The translations under genes were made by a program, and so were the position numbers. From the IMG/VR virus record IMGVR_UViG_3300029827_000001, positions 1-64,000 of that record: a stretch of DNA of 64,000 nt; one strand, given 5' to 3'. Of the stretch, positions 6,710 to 15,501 are shown in pieces. Each line of letters starts with the position of its first letter. Position 1 is the stretch's first letter. Under the pieces are notes generated by a model that saw nothing but the letters and a program-made list of their open reading frames with translations, searched no databases and had not been told where the DNA came from. This stretch comes from a virus.

Positions 6710-6914
6710 TTTTCCTTCCCGGTTCTATTGGTTTAAAATCAATACTATCGTATGGATGAGGGTTCTTAATTCGTCCCTCTAAAAATTCTCTCCGTTTCTT
6801 GTCTAATTCCTCATCTCTTTGCTTCTTCAATAAAACATAGTAGATATATCCAAAGATGCAAGAGGCAATAACCACAACCCCTATAATGATAAGGAACTCC
6901 TTCAAAAGGTCCAT
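6693..6914 (-). CDS. single-pass membrane protein, 73 aa
   Basis: One N-terminal transmembrane helix (about residues 5-27) followed by a charged, helical cytoplasmic tail (K-K-Q-R-D-E-E-L-D-K-K-R-R). The layout is that of an inner-membrane anchor with a coiled segment, as in inner spanins, but the tail is short and highly basic, so I leave it unnamed. Confidence 0.65.
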   Translation of the reverse strand: MDLLKEFLIIIGVVVIASCIFGYIYYVLLKKQRDEELDKKRREFLEGRIKNPHPYDSIDFKPIEPGRKNDRSS

Positions 6915-6925
6915 AATCTATCCCT

Positions 6926-8368
6926 CTAAAAATCTGAGTTCATTAATTGCTGCATTTCAGTAAATTCTTCTTCTAACTTATCTGCAAAATACAAACTATA
7001 AAATCTTATCATATCATCCTCTATCTTTGACAATGGAATTCCAACCAACCTCTGGCCATCAAAAATATTACAAAAACTGACCCTAGAAATCCTTCCAACA
7101 AAGTAACTTAAAACTTTATGCGGATATAACTTTGTTCTAAAACCATAAAAATTATCCATCTCATTCTGTATATTTATATAGTTGTGAATCCCCTTCAACT
7201 TATATGTAGTTGTCACTGAAGGTTGCTCAAGTGGATAGTAATCAAGCAAAGAAAATAAATTCTTATACTGTCCCTTAAATACCCTCTTAAGCAAACCATT
7301 CAAATATACAGAAAGAACTGCTGCATGCTCAGGAGAAATTGTCTTAAAATGGATATATGGTATATTTGTCAATCTTGACAGAATAGGAAAAACCAAACAC
7401 TCACAAAGAGGTGATACAAACTTTATTTGACCTACTCTGTTCTGAAAATCAACGATTGAACTATCTGAGTTTGTTTTTTCATCGAAAACGGAAATTGTTG
7501 GTCTCTCAATAGAGTTGTATATTTGATCATACGCAATCCCTTTCAACCTACCCAACGTATCGTTATATGAGTAGGTCTTAAGATTATTCACGCTCTGTGA
7601 GTGAATATCTTCAGTTGCAACGGAATCATCATAAATAATTGATCCTTTATAAACTGATCTCAGAAACCACTTCACAGATTCATCAACCACTCCGACAAAA
7701 TAGGTAATCGGATTCCGCCCATCACAAAGAACAAGAATTGAGTTCATAATAAAATTAAATATCTCAATCACATGAACGTCAATTCCCTTTCCTTGTATCA
7801 TTTTGATATAATCCCACATATACCTGTCTGTAAGATTATATCGAAAGGTTTTTGTCTTAATTACATTAAAAATCTTAAAAACAATCTCAGTAGCCAAAAT
7901 GTCATCCGCAAATAAGTTATAAATCTTCTTATGCAATCTATCACTTAACCTCAAATTCTCACTGTTTGAAATAATTGCATATAGTTTTAAGTAGTTTGAC
8001 AACTGAACTATCCTCTGAATCTCATCAGCAGTAAATAAAATTGAAGTCTTCTTTGCCTTTGACTCATCAACAAACTGGTTAAAATCCACGTTTTCTATGC
8101 TCATCGTCATATCTACGTATTTCTTAATCATCGGAACATTCTCAGAAAGGTAAACGTATCTCTTCTCTGGATTACCAATGTACTCAGAAAGAAATTTACC
8201 AAACCAACTATCAAAGTCTTGACCACAGAGAGAAGAAACACTTTCAATAAAAGTCGTAACTACATCAAACTTATTCGTTATTGAAGATGACATTAAGTCA
8301 AGACGAAAGTCACTATCTCCAATAGTGAGAATCCAACTTTTTGAGTCTTCCTGAGTGAAATTTATCAA
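6926..8368 (-). CDS. hypothetical protein, 480 aa
   Basis: Largest protein of this block and not recognised. Mostly helical with an acidic overall charge, no membrane helix and no nucleotide-binding loop. Starts with TTG at 8368 behind AGGAGGAAGGAATC and overlaps the upstream repeat gene by four bases. Its size, solubility and place next to the virion genes would fit a structural or assembly protein, which is inference only. Confidence 0.65.
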   Translation of the reverse strand: MINFTQEDSKSWILTIGDSDFRLDLMSSSITNKFDVVTTFIESVSSLCGQDFDSWFGKFLSEYIGNPEKRYVYLSENVPMIKKYVDMTMSIENVDFNQFVDESKAKKTSILFTADEIQRIVQLSNYLKLYAIISNSENLRLSDRLHKKIYNLFADDILATEIVFKIFNVIKTKTFRYNLTDRYMWDYIKMIQGKGIDVHVIEIFNFIMNSILVLCDGRNPITYFVGVVDESVKWFLRSVYKGSIIYDDSVATEDIHSQSVNNLKTYSYNDTLGRLKGIAYDQIYNSIERPTISVFDEKTNSDSSIVDFQNRVGQIKFVSPLCECLVFPILSRLTNIPYIHFKTISPEHAAVLSVYLNGLLKRVFKGQYKNLFSLLDYYPLEQPSVTTTYKLKGIHNYINIQNEMDNFYGFRTKLYPHKVLSYFVGRISRVSFCNIFDGQRLVGIPLSKIEDDMIRFYSLYFADKLEEEFTEMQQLMNSDF

Positions 8369-8883
8369 GATTCCTTCCTCCTCTTGAATTTAGAAATCAC
8401 ATTTTTAAGTGAATTAAGTTTTGATTTTTTCTTTCCAATCTCTTTATCAACTTGTGCTCGTTTGCTAGTACTTGAAAAAATCTTTACCCTACTCTCAAGG
8501 CGATCTCTTTTATACTCAAAGTATAACTGAGCATCAACTGGATCTGTAATCCTGGCAAGAACTTCTCGATCACTCCTAATTAGGGTACAATAATTCAATG
8601 CCCATTCAGAATCAACAATTCTTTCTCTTACATCAGGCAGATCTTCAACATGCTGACAAAACATATAAGCCCACTTTGAAGTCGTGATCATATTTATTAA
8701 ATCTAAATCGAATTCTTTACCATCTTCTTTAAGTTTGAGACACTGGTAATATGCCCATTGAGAAATGGCATCTTCACTAACCCACAACTTGGTCTCACGA
8801 AGCATTGGATAAACATCATCTTCTAACATTCCATATTTCATCATATTCTTACGTTCTTTTGCTTCACGATCTTCATCAGACAT
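8365..8883 (-). CDS. WA-x2-YC repeat protein, 172 aa
   Basis: Contains four copies of a repeat of about 25-30 residues with the pattern W-A-Y-x-x-C or W-A-L-N-Y-C, a polar stretch and R-E-x-I/V. The repeats are probably pairs of helices that stack as a small solenoid. A basic C-terminal tail follows (K-K-K-S-K-L, K-F-K-R-R-K). A paralogue lies directly upstream at 8885-9235. Solenoids of this kind usually bind proteins; partner unknown. Confidence 0.65.
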   Translation of the reverse strand: MSDEDREAKERKNMMKYGMLEDDVYPMLRETKLWVSEDAISQWAYYQCLKLKEDGKEFDLDLINMITTSKWAYMFCQHVEDLPDVRERIVDSEWALNYCTLIRSDREVLARITDPVDAQLYFEYKRDRLESRVKIFSSTSKRAQVDKEIGKKKSKLNSLKNVISKFKRRKES

Positions 8884-8884
8884 T

Positions 8885-9235
8885 CTATACCTCCGCTATT
8901 CGTTCAACTATCCTTCCTAGGAGTTTTGGGTAAGCTCCAGAATACTTTTGTGCTTCGGATGGATCTCGCTTAATAAATTTATAATAGTAATATAGCCACT
9001 GCTTCTCAGTAATTTTCTCTCTCATATCTTTATCATCTGAAACATCCTCACAATAAAACGCAGCATACTCGGATTCTCTAATTAGTTGCCTGACTTCTGA
9101 CCGATTACTAACATACTTACAATAGAGGTACGCATACTTTGATCCCTCAATCATTGACCAAACTTCAGGATCATCTTTCACATTACGACAATAATCGAAT
9201 GCCCACCTATCAATATAATCTTGCTCCAACCACAT
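8885..9235 (-). CDS. WA-x2-YC repeat protein, 116 aa
   Basis: Almost the whole protein is four repeats: W-A-F-D-Y-C, Y-A-Y-L-Y-C, Y-A-A-F-Y-C and W-L-Y-Y-Y-Y starts, each followed by a D/S-R/D-x-E/D-V-R/W segment and an I. Clearly a paralogue of the next gene. First gene below the promoter motif at 9295-9310, with a GGAGAGGGG site before ATG 9235. Confidence 0.7.
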   Translation of the reverse strand: MWLEQDYIDRWAFDYCRNVKDDPEVWSMIEGSKYAYLYCKYVSNRSEVRQLIRESEYAAFYCEDVSDDKDMREKITEKQWLYYYYKFIKRDPSEAQKYSGAYPKLLGRIVERIAEV

Positions 9236-9294
9236 CCCCTCTCCTCTTTTTTAGTTTAAAAAAAAAACGAAAAAACCACAATCCCATAATCTAT

Positions 9295-9310
9295 TAATTA
9301 ATATATATAG
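9295..9310 (-). promoter_or_regulatory. candidate phage promoter motif, copy 1
   Basis: Minus-strand CTATATATATTAATTA, 60 bases upstream of ATG 9235. This copy has only a minus-strand gene to serve, which helps set the orientation of the whole motif class (other copies at 36717, 51234, 60939 and 63082). Confidence 0.6.
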
Positions 9311-9347
9311 AAAATCTGCTTAAATAGGAAGGTAATTTTTTGGAAGG

Positions 9348-9881
9348 TTATCCATTGACTGCTTTATCTATCCGAGAGGCAAGAGTATTCCACCATTTTA
9401 ACCATTCATCTTGCTTAGCACATTTATAATACAGAGGTGCAGCACAAATAATTCTAGGTCTCTTCTCAACCCCTATATCCCACCCAGCTCTAGTATTTTT
9501 ATCTCTATTTAATTTCTTTACAACATCATCTGCTTTCTTCTTACTCTCAACACTTGGATCCAAACGAAAACCAACATATGTAGGCCAATCAAGTACCATT
9601 TCTCCGGGAGGACCATGCCCTTCACAGGAAGATCTAGTTTCAATATTTTTTACCCTATTAAGATCATCTAGCCACTTATCTTTCAAATGTTTATCAACAT
9701 AATAATTTTTATAAGGTCTTTCCTCTGTTCCACCAGGAGCCCTACCAGGTCTCCACCCAGGATACTCCTTTCCATGTACTAATTCCCAAGCAAAAGTTGG
9801 AGCAGGTTTCTTTCCTGGTCGCTGACCCCTAATATAATGTTGATCTTGAAGATATTTTAAATATCTTTCAACTATTAACAT
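9348..9881 (-). CDS. hypothetical virion-region protein, 177 aa
   Basis: Begins with an amphipathic leader (residues 2-14, with E-R-Y-L-K-Y-L-Q) like those of the proteins at 12276 and 41930. Residues 15-75 are Pro/Gly-rich; around residues 86-100 is S-S-C-E-G-H-G-P-P, then a basic domain with two Cys. The C-E-G-H segment could bind a metal. Next to the amidase, so it may be a virion or internal protein. Function unknown. Confidence 0.65.
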   Translation of the reverse strand: MLIVERYLKYLQDQHYIRGQRPGKKPAPTFAWELVHGKEYPGWRPGRAPGGTEERPYKNYYVDKHLKDKWLDDLNRVKNIETRSSCEGHGPPGEMVLDWPTYVGFRLDPSVESKKKADDVVKKLNRDKNTRAGWDIGVEKRPRIICAAPLYYKCAKQDEWLKWWNTLASRIDKAVNG

Positions 9882-9898
9882 CCTATCCTCTACCTTTC

Positions 9899-10417
9899 TT
9901 ATTTTAGTACAAACCTTCGCACCATCGCAATAACAATATCCTTATCCATAAAATCTCCTGGACAGGTTTTATCCTTGATATCTGAAACTTCATGGTGAAA
10001 TTTAATTCTATTGGGATTTAAAAGAAACATCTTTAGGAGAGGATTAATTAATCTAAAAGCAAGCACCTCATATAACCTTTTCTCAGGAACTTTAAAATCA
10101 TATGAACCTAGTAAAGCAATATGAATTGCTGAGTTATTAATGTTCGTAGTAATATCACTATAGTCACAAAGAGTCACAAAGGGTCTACAAGTTATAGGAA
10201 CATAATCTTCTTTTATCTTATCTATAACAAAATGATAATTCACATCACCATGCTTTTGCTCTAAAACTTGGTTAAATATACTTTTCATCTGATATTTAGA
10301 ATTATCAACCTTTGCATCAATTGCACCAGGATATTCATCAATCGTATGATGCAGGATAATCCACTTAACCTTTGTACGTCTCATTTTAAGTAGGGATGGT
10401 TTAAGTGGTATCCTCAT
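9899..10417 (-). CDS. N-acetylmuramoyl-L-alanine amidase-like (Amidase_2/PGRP fold)
   Basis: Predicted to cut the amide bond between muramic acid and L-Ala in peptidoglycan. Visible are W-I-I-L-H-H-T (His 23-24), a Y-H-F-V-I-D strand near residue 60, an I-A-L-L-G-S segment near 98 and F-H-H-E-V plus K-T-C-P-G near 141-154. The order H...H...C-P-G matches the zinc site of this fold. Length (172 aa) is right for a stand-alone domain. It directly follows the gp5-like hub gene, with its start overlapping the hub stop, so it probably replaces the lysozyme that T4 carries inside gp5 and acts in tail-mediated entry; lysis is the alternative. Confidence 0.75.
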   Translation of the reverse strand: MRIPLKPSLLKMRRTKVKWIILHHTIDEYPGAIDAKVDNSKYQMKSIFNQVLEQKHGDVNYHFVIDKIKEDYVPITCRPFVTLCDYSDITTNINNSAIHIALLGSYDFKVPEKRLYEVLAFRLINPLLKMFLLNPNRIKFHHEVSDIKDKTCPGDFMDKDIVIAMVRRFVLK

Positions 10418-11376
10418 TATGTATCTCTTTCTCCTTGTGGATCAGCTTCCTCAGCAGGTTCTGCTACACCAGAAGGTTGTGAAGCTCCAGTTTGATCCTG
10501 TATTAATGCTCCATCCGAATTAATATTTCCAGTAGCCAAGTCGTTTATATCCTGAAATGCTTGCCTATTCAAACTTCCCCCGGCTCTAATATTAAAATCA
10601 TCTGCAGATTCTTGATTAATATTCGCATCTGAAAGCAGATTCATATCTTCAGTCGAGTCTAAATTAAGTTTAGCTCCAGATTTAATATCAATATTCTCCT
10701 CAGCATATAAAAGAAATGACTTAGAGGTTTTAATAACTATATCCTCTGCAAAATATGCTTGAAGTTTCTGTTCATCTATATCTATATGAAAGAAGTCACC
10801 CTTATAAGTTCTTATAAGGATCTTCTCCTTACCAGTCCTTTCATCAAAGAGTATAGTCGTCTGATTGCCGTCAATCGCATAGACCGAAGCGACGTCGCCA
10901 GAAGGGGGCGATTTAATTTGCCGCTTTTTTCCAGTGATCTCAACTCTCGCATCAAACGGGTCATCCGAGATAACGACACATCTTCCGTCGTGTGATTTGA
11001 AGATGACCCATTTGTGCTCATATTCTGATCCTTCACTTGATTCAGCCTGACATTCAGCTAAAACCTTTGCACTTTCAATATCTAGAGCAGCAAAATAATA
11101 TGGTCGATTTATGTTGCCCGCTTCAAAAAATACCCAAACCCATGACCCCTTCTTTGGTATATAACAAGTACCAGCATAATTCTGTGCTGGATCATCAACA
11201 ATATTTCTTCCACCAGTAGGATTATTAGCTGGGCGTGCCCAAAGTCCAGTATTATCCTGAATAAGTGGCATTATATCCGGAATCCAAACGAGAACTCGCC
11301 CAAACTTCTCAGGATCTCTATTATCTACAACTTTAGCTCTATACATCCCGAGCATAGGGGTTCCTACTTCAGCCAA
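10417..11376 (-). CDS. baseplate hub/spike protein, gp5-like
   Basis: Residues 8-110 read as the OB-fold domain of the phage gp5/VgrG class (Y-R-A-K-V-V-D-N-R-D-P-E-K-F-G-R-V-L-V-W-I-P, then K-G-S-W-V-W-V-F-F-E-A-G). The C-terminal third has short D/N-I-N-rich repeats typical of the gp5 triple beta-helix. No lysozyme domain lies between them. TTG start at 11376 behind GGGAGATAGAA. In the virion it would sit at the centre of the baseplate under the PAAR tip (48535-48837). Residues about 122-172 are encoded by an unusually GC-rich patch. Confidence 0.75.
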   Translation of the reverse strand: MAEVGTPMLGMYRAKVVDNRDPEKFGRVLVWIPDIMPLIQDNTGLWARPANNPTGGRNIVDDPAQNYAGTCYIPKKGSWVWVFFEAGNINRPYYFAALDIESAKVLAECQAESSEGSEYEHKWVIFKSHDGRCVVISDDPFDARVEITGKKRQIKSPPSGDVASVYAIDGNQTTILFDERTGKEKILIRTYKGDFFHIDIDEQKLQAYFAEDIVIKTSKSFLLYAEENIDIKSGAKLNLDSTEDMNLLSDANINQESADDFNIRAGGSLNRQAFQDINDLATGNINSDGALIQDQTGASQPSGVAEPAEEADPQGERDT

Positions 11377-11378
11377 TT

Positions 11379-12272
11379 CTATCTCCCTCTAAAAGCTATT
11401 TTTGCAATCTCTACTATACTACTAAAAGCCTCACTATTATAAGTATGAATAAAAGTAGGAACAATAGTTGAACCTGTCAATGTACTAACTGTTAATACTG
11501 AAATACATCTAGATAAATCCTCAACTGCAGGTATAAAATTTATTGTTAAATGTTTCAAAAGTTTAGCCATAAAAGTATGTTGGTTTATTCCTGGCATAAC
11601 TTTAAAGTCAGATAGTGATTTAATAAAACTTACTATATTCGAGAAGTCATATCTATCTAAATCATCGGTCATGTTTCGTGGATCAAACGTTGCAACAATC
11701 GAAGATCTTCTATATAAATCTTTCTTATTAGCACCAAAGAACGAAGACATAATATAGCAAGTTAGTAAAAACTTTAACTTTGGTATCTCGGTCGCATATG
11801 CTCCAACTAGGCCATACTCCTTCCCAAATAATCTAACAAAGACTGCAAGAAAATAATTTACAAAATTAGCAATATAAGCATCTCTAATTTTTACTTTCCC
11901 AGTTACTAGATCAGAAAACAGAACAGCATAAACGGTTGATGCGTAAATATTTCTAGGATCAACTCTAGACATATCGTCAGTACCAAAAGCTCTAAGATTA
12001 ATAATTTTCCCTTTAGTTTTCTTATTATAAGATGCAGGAAGGTTATACTCAGTAAAACTCACAACATGAATTTTTCTTAACTGGGCGGGGTCTGAGATAA
12101 TCGAAAAAATACCATCCTTTGTAAAATGATTAATTCTTCTCTCAATAAGTTTTAATGTAGCAGCTAGAGTTCGAGGACCATCCTCAATTGAGTTTGCTTT
12201 TACTGTGGATGCTGATATATCAAGAACATTTGGTACATCCCTCAAAAGAGAAAATTTTTCTTTAACAACCAT
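11379..12272 (-). CDS. hypothetical virion-region protein, 297 aa
   Basis: Not recognised. Mixed alpha/beta without membrane segments or nucleotide motif. It starts four bases before the gp5-like gene's leader and is flanked by other baseplate-like genes, so a tail or baseplate role is likely by position only. Confidence 0.6.
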   Translation of the reverse strand: MVVKEKFSLLRDVPNVLDISASTVKANSIEDGPRTLAATLKLIERRINHFTKDGIFSIISDPAQLRKIHVVSFTEYNLPASYNKKTKGKIINLRAFGTDDMSRVDPRNIYASTVYAVLFSDLVTGKVKIRDAYIANFVNYFLAVFVRLFGKEYGLVGAYATEIPKLKFLLTCYIMSSFFGANKKDLYRRSSIVATFDPRNMTDDLDRYDFSNIVSFIKSLSDFKVMPGINQHTFMAKLLKHLTINFIPAVEDLSRCISVLTVSTLTGSTIVPTFIHTYNSEAFSSIVEIAKIAFRGR

Positions 12273-12275
12273 ATT

Positions 12276-12641
12276 TTACCTTCCAGCACGACTACGATAC
12301 ATTGATAGATATTTATATAATTTGCCTAGCTTCTCCTCCTGACGAGCAATTTTCTTTGCCATCTTTTCACGACACTTCTCGCGATTGTTTGCTTCCTCAC
12401 AATTCGCTACACTCCTTTTCATCTCACCAATTAATCGTCTCATGCCATTTATTTTAATCGAAACTTCACAGATCGACTTGTCTAAACCTTCTCGTCCCTC
12501 ACATGCTCGTTGAGCAGTATTAAGGAAATCTTCATACATCTTCATAGCGGCAGCAGAAAGCATAGCAGCTGTATATTTCGCAACTCGTTCAGTCAAACCT
12601 TCTTGGAGAAAAATTAAGTAACTTTCAATTAAGTCAGTCAT
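12276..12641 (-). CDS. small basic helical protein with N-terminal leader, 121 aa
   Basis: Residues 3-16 (L-I-E-S-Y-L-I-F-L-Q-E-G) form an amphipathic leader like that of the proteins at 9348 and 41930. The rest is helical, very basic (many K/R), with four Cys (A-C-E, I-C-E, N-C-E, K-C-R). The mix of a leader and a basic body is what one expects of a phage internal head protein, though this is inference. Confidence 0.6.
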   Translation of the reverse strand: MTDLIESYLIFLQEGLTERVAKYTAAMLSAAAMKMYEDFLNTAQRACEGREGLDKSICEVSIKINGMRRLIGEMKRSVANCEEANNREKCREKMAKKIARQEEKLGKLYKYLSMYRSRAGR

Positions 12642-12653
12642 AATTATCCCAAC

Positions 12654-13046
12654 TCACCAGTTAGCAGTTTCTAGATCAGAAACATCTTTCTCTGAAAATT
12701 TATCTTTTATTATATCTACAATTGCTTGAAAAGTAGGTACTACAACTGTCTCAAGGTCAAAATCTTCAGCACAGAATACTCCGTTTACATACATTAACAC
12801 AGGAGCAAGAATAGCAGTTCCATACTCATCATAAGACATATAATCTGGTCTCATCTTGTATTTTGGTTCAAAATTCTTCTGATCTGAATTTCTCAAAAGA
12901 TAATATAAATGTTTCTCCAATGTCCATAAAGATGGAGAAGTGAAAGTAAAAAGGTCATTCTCCGTCACATACCTATCGGCAAAGAAATCAAGATCAATAG
13001 GTAATCTCTTATTATCTTTTGCTTCAATATCAACTAATTCAGGCAT
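12654..13046 (-). CDS. baseplate-wedge-like protein, 130 aa (tentative)
   Basis: The segment R-P-D-Y-M-S-Y-D-E-Y-G-T-A near residues 66-80, followed by a hydrophobic strand and N-G-V, resembles the R-P-D-x-x-S-x-x-x-Y-G pattern of gp53-type baseplate wedge proteins. The length is shorter than T4 gp53 (about 196 aa). Neighbours are also virion-like. Low-level resemblance only, so no gene name is given. Confidence 0.55.
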   Translation of the reverse strand: MPELVDIEAKDNKRLPIDLDFFADRYVTENDLFTFTSPSLWTLEKHLYYLLRNSDQKNFEPKYKMRPDYMSYDEYGTAILAPVLMYVNGVFCAEDFDLETVVVPTFQAIVDIIKDKFSEKDVSDLETANW

Positions 13047-13651
13047 TATCTACTCACTCCAGCTGAAACATAATTGTCTCGTGACCACTGACAATTAGAG
13101 TTATTAATGGATAGAAGATAATTGATCCTTTCAGTATCTTCATCATCTAAATAGCTAGAAAGGTTATTAATAAACCAATTATAATCTCCTCTAATCAACT
13201 CAATTGGAATTGTCAAATACCCATTATGAAATTTCTCATGCATGCTCTTTAAGAGAACAGCATACCCTACTCGATTTGCGTAGTGAACTTCGATTGTCTC
13301 CAACGCAATATCATATGTAGAAAACTCTTGCTCTTTTTCAACTTTTCTATTAACCAATGCCTTTACTAACGTATATAGAGAAGGAATATGATGGTGAACA
13401 TCAATAGTTACTTCATCCATCTTTTCCTGAGTTATCATACAACAATTGACTTGTAAGATATCCTTAATATAAGCAGTCCATAAACGATACTCCAAACTAC
13501 GGCGAATTATTGCTTCAACATTTTTTATAAATCTTTTATGCTCAGCTTCAGTTTCAAAATTTCTAATTCTTAAAGATAACCTAAAAGGGTAATGGTCACT
13601 ATATAGCTCCAGTCCCTCAACGTTTGAGCAAATCTCTCTATTTTCCATCAT
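13046..13651 (-). CDS. hypothetical virion-region protein, 201 aa
   Basis: Not recognised. Mixed alpha/beta, no signal, a few Cys in the first half. Its stop overlaps the next start by one base. Position between two virion-like genes suggests a baseplate or tail accessory. Confidence 0.6.
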   Translation of the reverse strand: MMENREICSNVEGLELYSDHYPFRLSLRIRNFETEAEHKRFIKNVEAIIRRSLEYRLWTAYIKDILQVNCCMITQEKMDEVTIDVHHHIPSLYTLVKALVNRKVEKEQEFSTYDIALETIEVHYANRVGYAVLLKSMHEKFHNGYLTIPIELIRGDYNWFINNLSSYLDDEDTERINYLLSINNSNCQWSRDNYVSAGVSR

Positions 13652-13663
13652 TTTAAATACCTC

Positions 13664-15484
13664 TTATACAATATCTTCACCCGGCGGTCCTCCAATAATT
13701 ATTGCAGCAGTTATGGCAAATAAACCAATTGTTAAAAAAGCAGGTACAAGCCCAACATTTAATGCCATAGCTGTAAATGCAGTTATAGTGCCCACTCCAA
13801 AAACTGAAGTCATAATAGCTGCAAGTACCTTTTCTGCCTTTATCTGCTTCTGAACATCAGGAGTTCTAAATCTAGTAACAAAAAGCTTTAAGTTATTTCT
13901 AGTTTCAGACATCATATTCTCTTTTACCGAAGACTTAATCGCAATAATAGCAGAAACCGGTTCTACCAATTTACTAGGAAAATTAGGAAGAGAGTTAGAA
14001 ATTACTTTTTTAGATAGTTCATAACTCTTATTAAAATCGGGTATCATCCTTTTCGCAAAATTCTCAACTCTGCTAAAGTTTAACCTTGGAATTTTAGCCT
14101 TATTAAGCACTTCCATAATTTTCTTATCACTTTTGGATTTAACTGCGTTATCCAAATCAGATGAAATTTTCTTCAGAATATTAGGTGAGAACTTCTTAGC
14201 CAAAGAACCTATATCTTCAGTTAAAGGTTCTGCCTTGTATTCCAGAAGATACTTCTCTAACTTTGTTGCTGCCAAACACTCTCCAAATAACTTACTTGAT
14301 TTAGTAGATAACTTAAAGAATGGACTTGATGCTTTTCGAACATCTTCTAGACTCTCATAAACTTTTCCCTGCTCTAACGAGTTATATATAAATGCATATG
14401 GTACAGTGGAACAAAGACCACTAAATTCACGCATACAAAATATTGCTCTCTTATCAACATCATCAGAAATAACAAAAGAGTTCCAACCAAGTTTATAGAG
14501 TTTAGCAATACCTCCAGCCCTTCTGGTAAACTCATCATCAAGATCCATATAACTCAAACAAGTAAAAACTCTATCTCTATGGACAGAGGTATTAAAAATA
14601 ACATCTTGCCTTACATCTCCAGAAAGTGGTTTTCTTCCCAAGAATGGCAATCGACCAACAGTCTTGTACCATAATCCATAAAGACCCCTTACAGTCTTTC
14701 GGTAAACAGAGATACACTGTGCCATCATAAATCCAAGTTGTCTATCACTCATCATTAACTCAGATAATGTCGCATCAGATCTCACCGGAAACGAAATGAC
14801 TTTAACTCCAAGAATACTAGGTCCAAGACGAGTTTCAACCTTTACCCAAGTAGGTTCGGCCGTTACTGACCCTCCAAGATCAGTAGTTCTAATATCTACT
14901 TTAGACCTTTCTCTTCTATCCTTCGCAACCTCACGATCTCTCTCTTCTTTCTCCTTCTGACCTTTTAACTGGTCAAGCTCTTTCTGGGCCCTTTCTAATT
15001 CCCTACTAACATAATCTCTTTGCTTACCTGTATCATTTAATTCTTTACTAAGTTTACGTATCTCTTCTTTATCTTTTCTTTTTTCTGCTTCATCGAGTGC
15101 TCGTTTAATATCTCTCCACTTATTATCAATATCATCAAATTGCTTCTTAGTTCTCTCATAAGTTCTACTTAGATCATCAAACTTCCTCTTTAGTTCTTCA
15201 TACTCTTTCTCATACTTAGATCTAGACCAGCCTGAAGTATCAGAACCTTTCTTTCCTTGCTCTTCAACATAATCCTCAAGAAACATCAACCCCCTATCTT
15301 CCTTTAAACGGAGCTTCATACCAGTACTAAGTTCAATCGACTGCTTTCCATGAGCTTTCGAAGCTCTCATAATCGAATCAAACTCATATATTAAAATATA
15401 TCTCTCTAAAACTTTCGCAATACCAGGTAATGCAGCTGGAGAAACTGCAGAAGAACTTAACATTGGATAAACATAAATAGCCAT
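13664..15484 (-). CDS. large coiled-coil protein with C-terminal membrane-like segment, 606 aa
   Basis: Residues about 85-195 are a long charged coiled coil (many E/K/R, heptad spacing). A mixed domain follows to residue 550, and the last 45 residues contain two strongly hydrophobic stretches (T-A-F-T-A-M-A-L-N-V-G-L and L-F-A-I-T-A-A-I-I-I-G-G). This could be a tail protein that inserts into the host membrane during entry, or a tape-measure-related protein, but it is short for a tape measure. Strong CGGAGG site before ATG. Confidence 0.65.
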   Translation of the reverse strand: MAIYVYPMLSSSAVSPAALPGIAKVLERYILIYEFDSIMRASKAHGKQSIELSTGMKLRLKEDRGLMFLEDYVEEQGKKGSDTSGWSRSKYEKEYEELKRKFDDLSRTYERTKKQFDDIDNKWRDIKRALDEAEKRKDKEEIRKLSKELNDTGKQRDYVSRELERAQKELDQLKGQKEKEERDREVAKDRRERSKVDIRTTDLGGSVTAEPTWVKVETRLGPSILGVKVISFPVRSDATLSELMMSDRQLGFMMAQCISVYRKTVRGLYGLWYKTVGRLPFLGRKPLSGDVRQDVIFNTSVHRDRVFTCLSYMDLDDEFTRRAGGIAKLYKLGWNSFVISDDVDKRAIFCMREFSGLCSTVPYAFIYNSLEQGKVYESLEDVRKASSPFFKLSTKSSKLFGECLAATKLEKYLLEYKAEPLTEDIGSLAKKFSPNILKKISSDLDNAVKSKSDKKIMEVLNKAKIPRLNFSRVENFAKRMIPDFNKSYELSKKVISNSLPNFPSKLVEPVSAIIAIKSSVKENMMSETRNNLKLFVTRFRTPDVQKQIKAEKVLAAIMTSVFGVGTITAFTAMALNVGLVPAFLTIGLFAITAAIIIGGPPGEDIV

Positions 15485-15501
15485 TTGTATTTTACCTCCG
15501 A

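Noticed and set aside
10759-11219. Extra open frames within the hub gene on both strands
   Set aside because: Shadows of the hub coding frame. No start sites, and the products are basic and without any fold pattern.
13664-15484. Tape-measure protein
   Set aside because: Too short for a myovirus tail and the coiled coil covers only about 110 residues; left as unknown coiled-coil protein.
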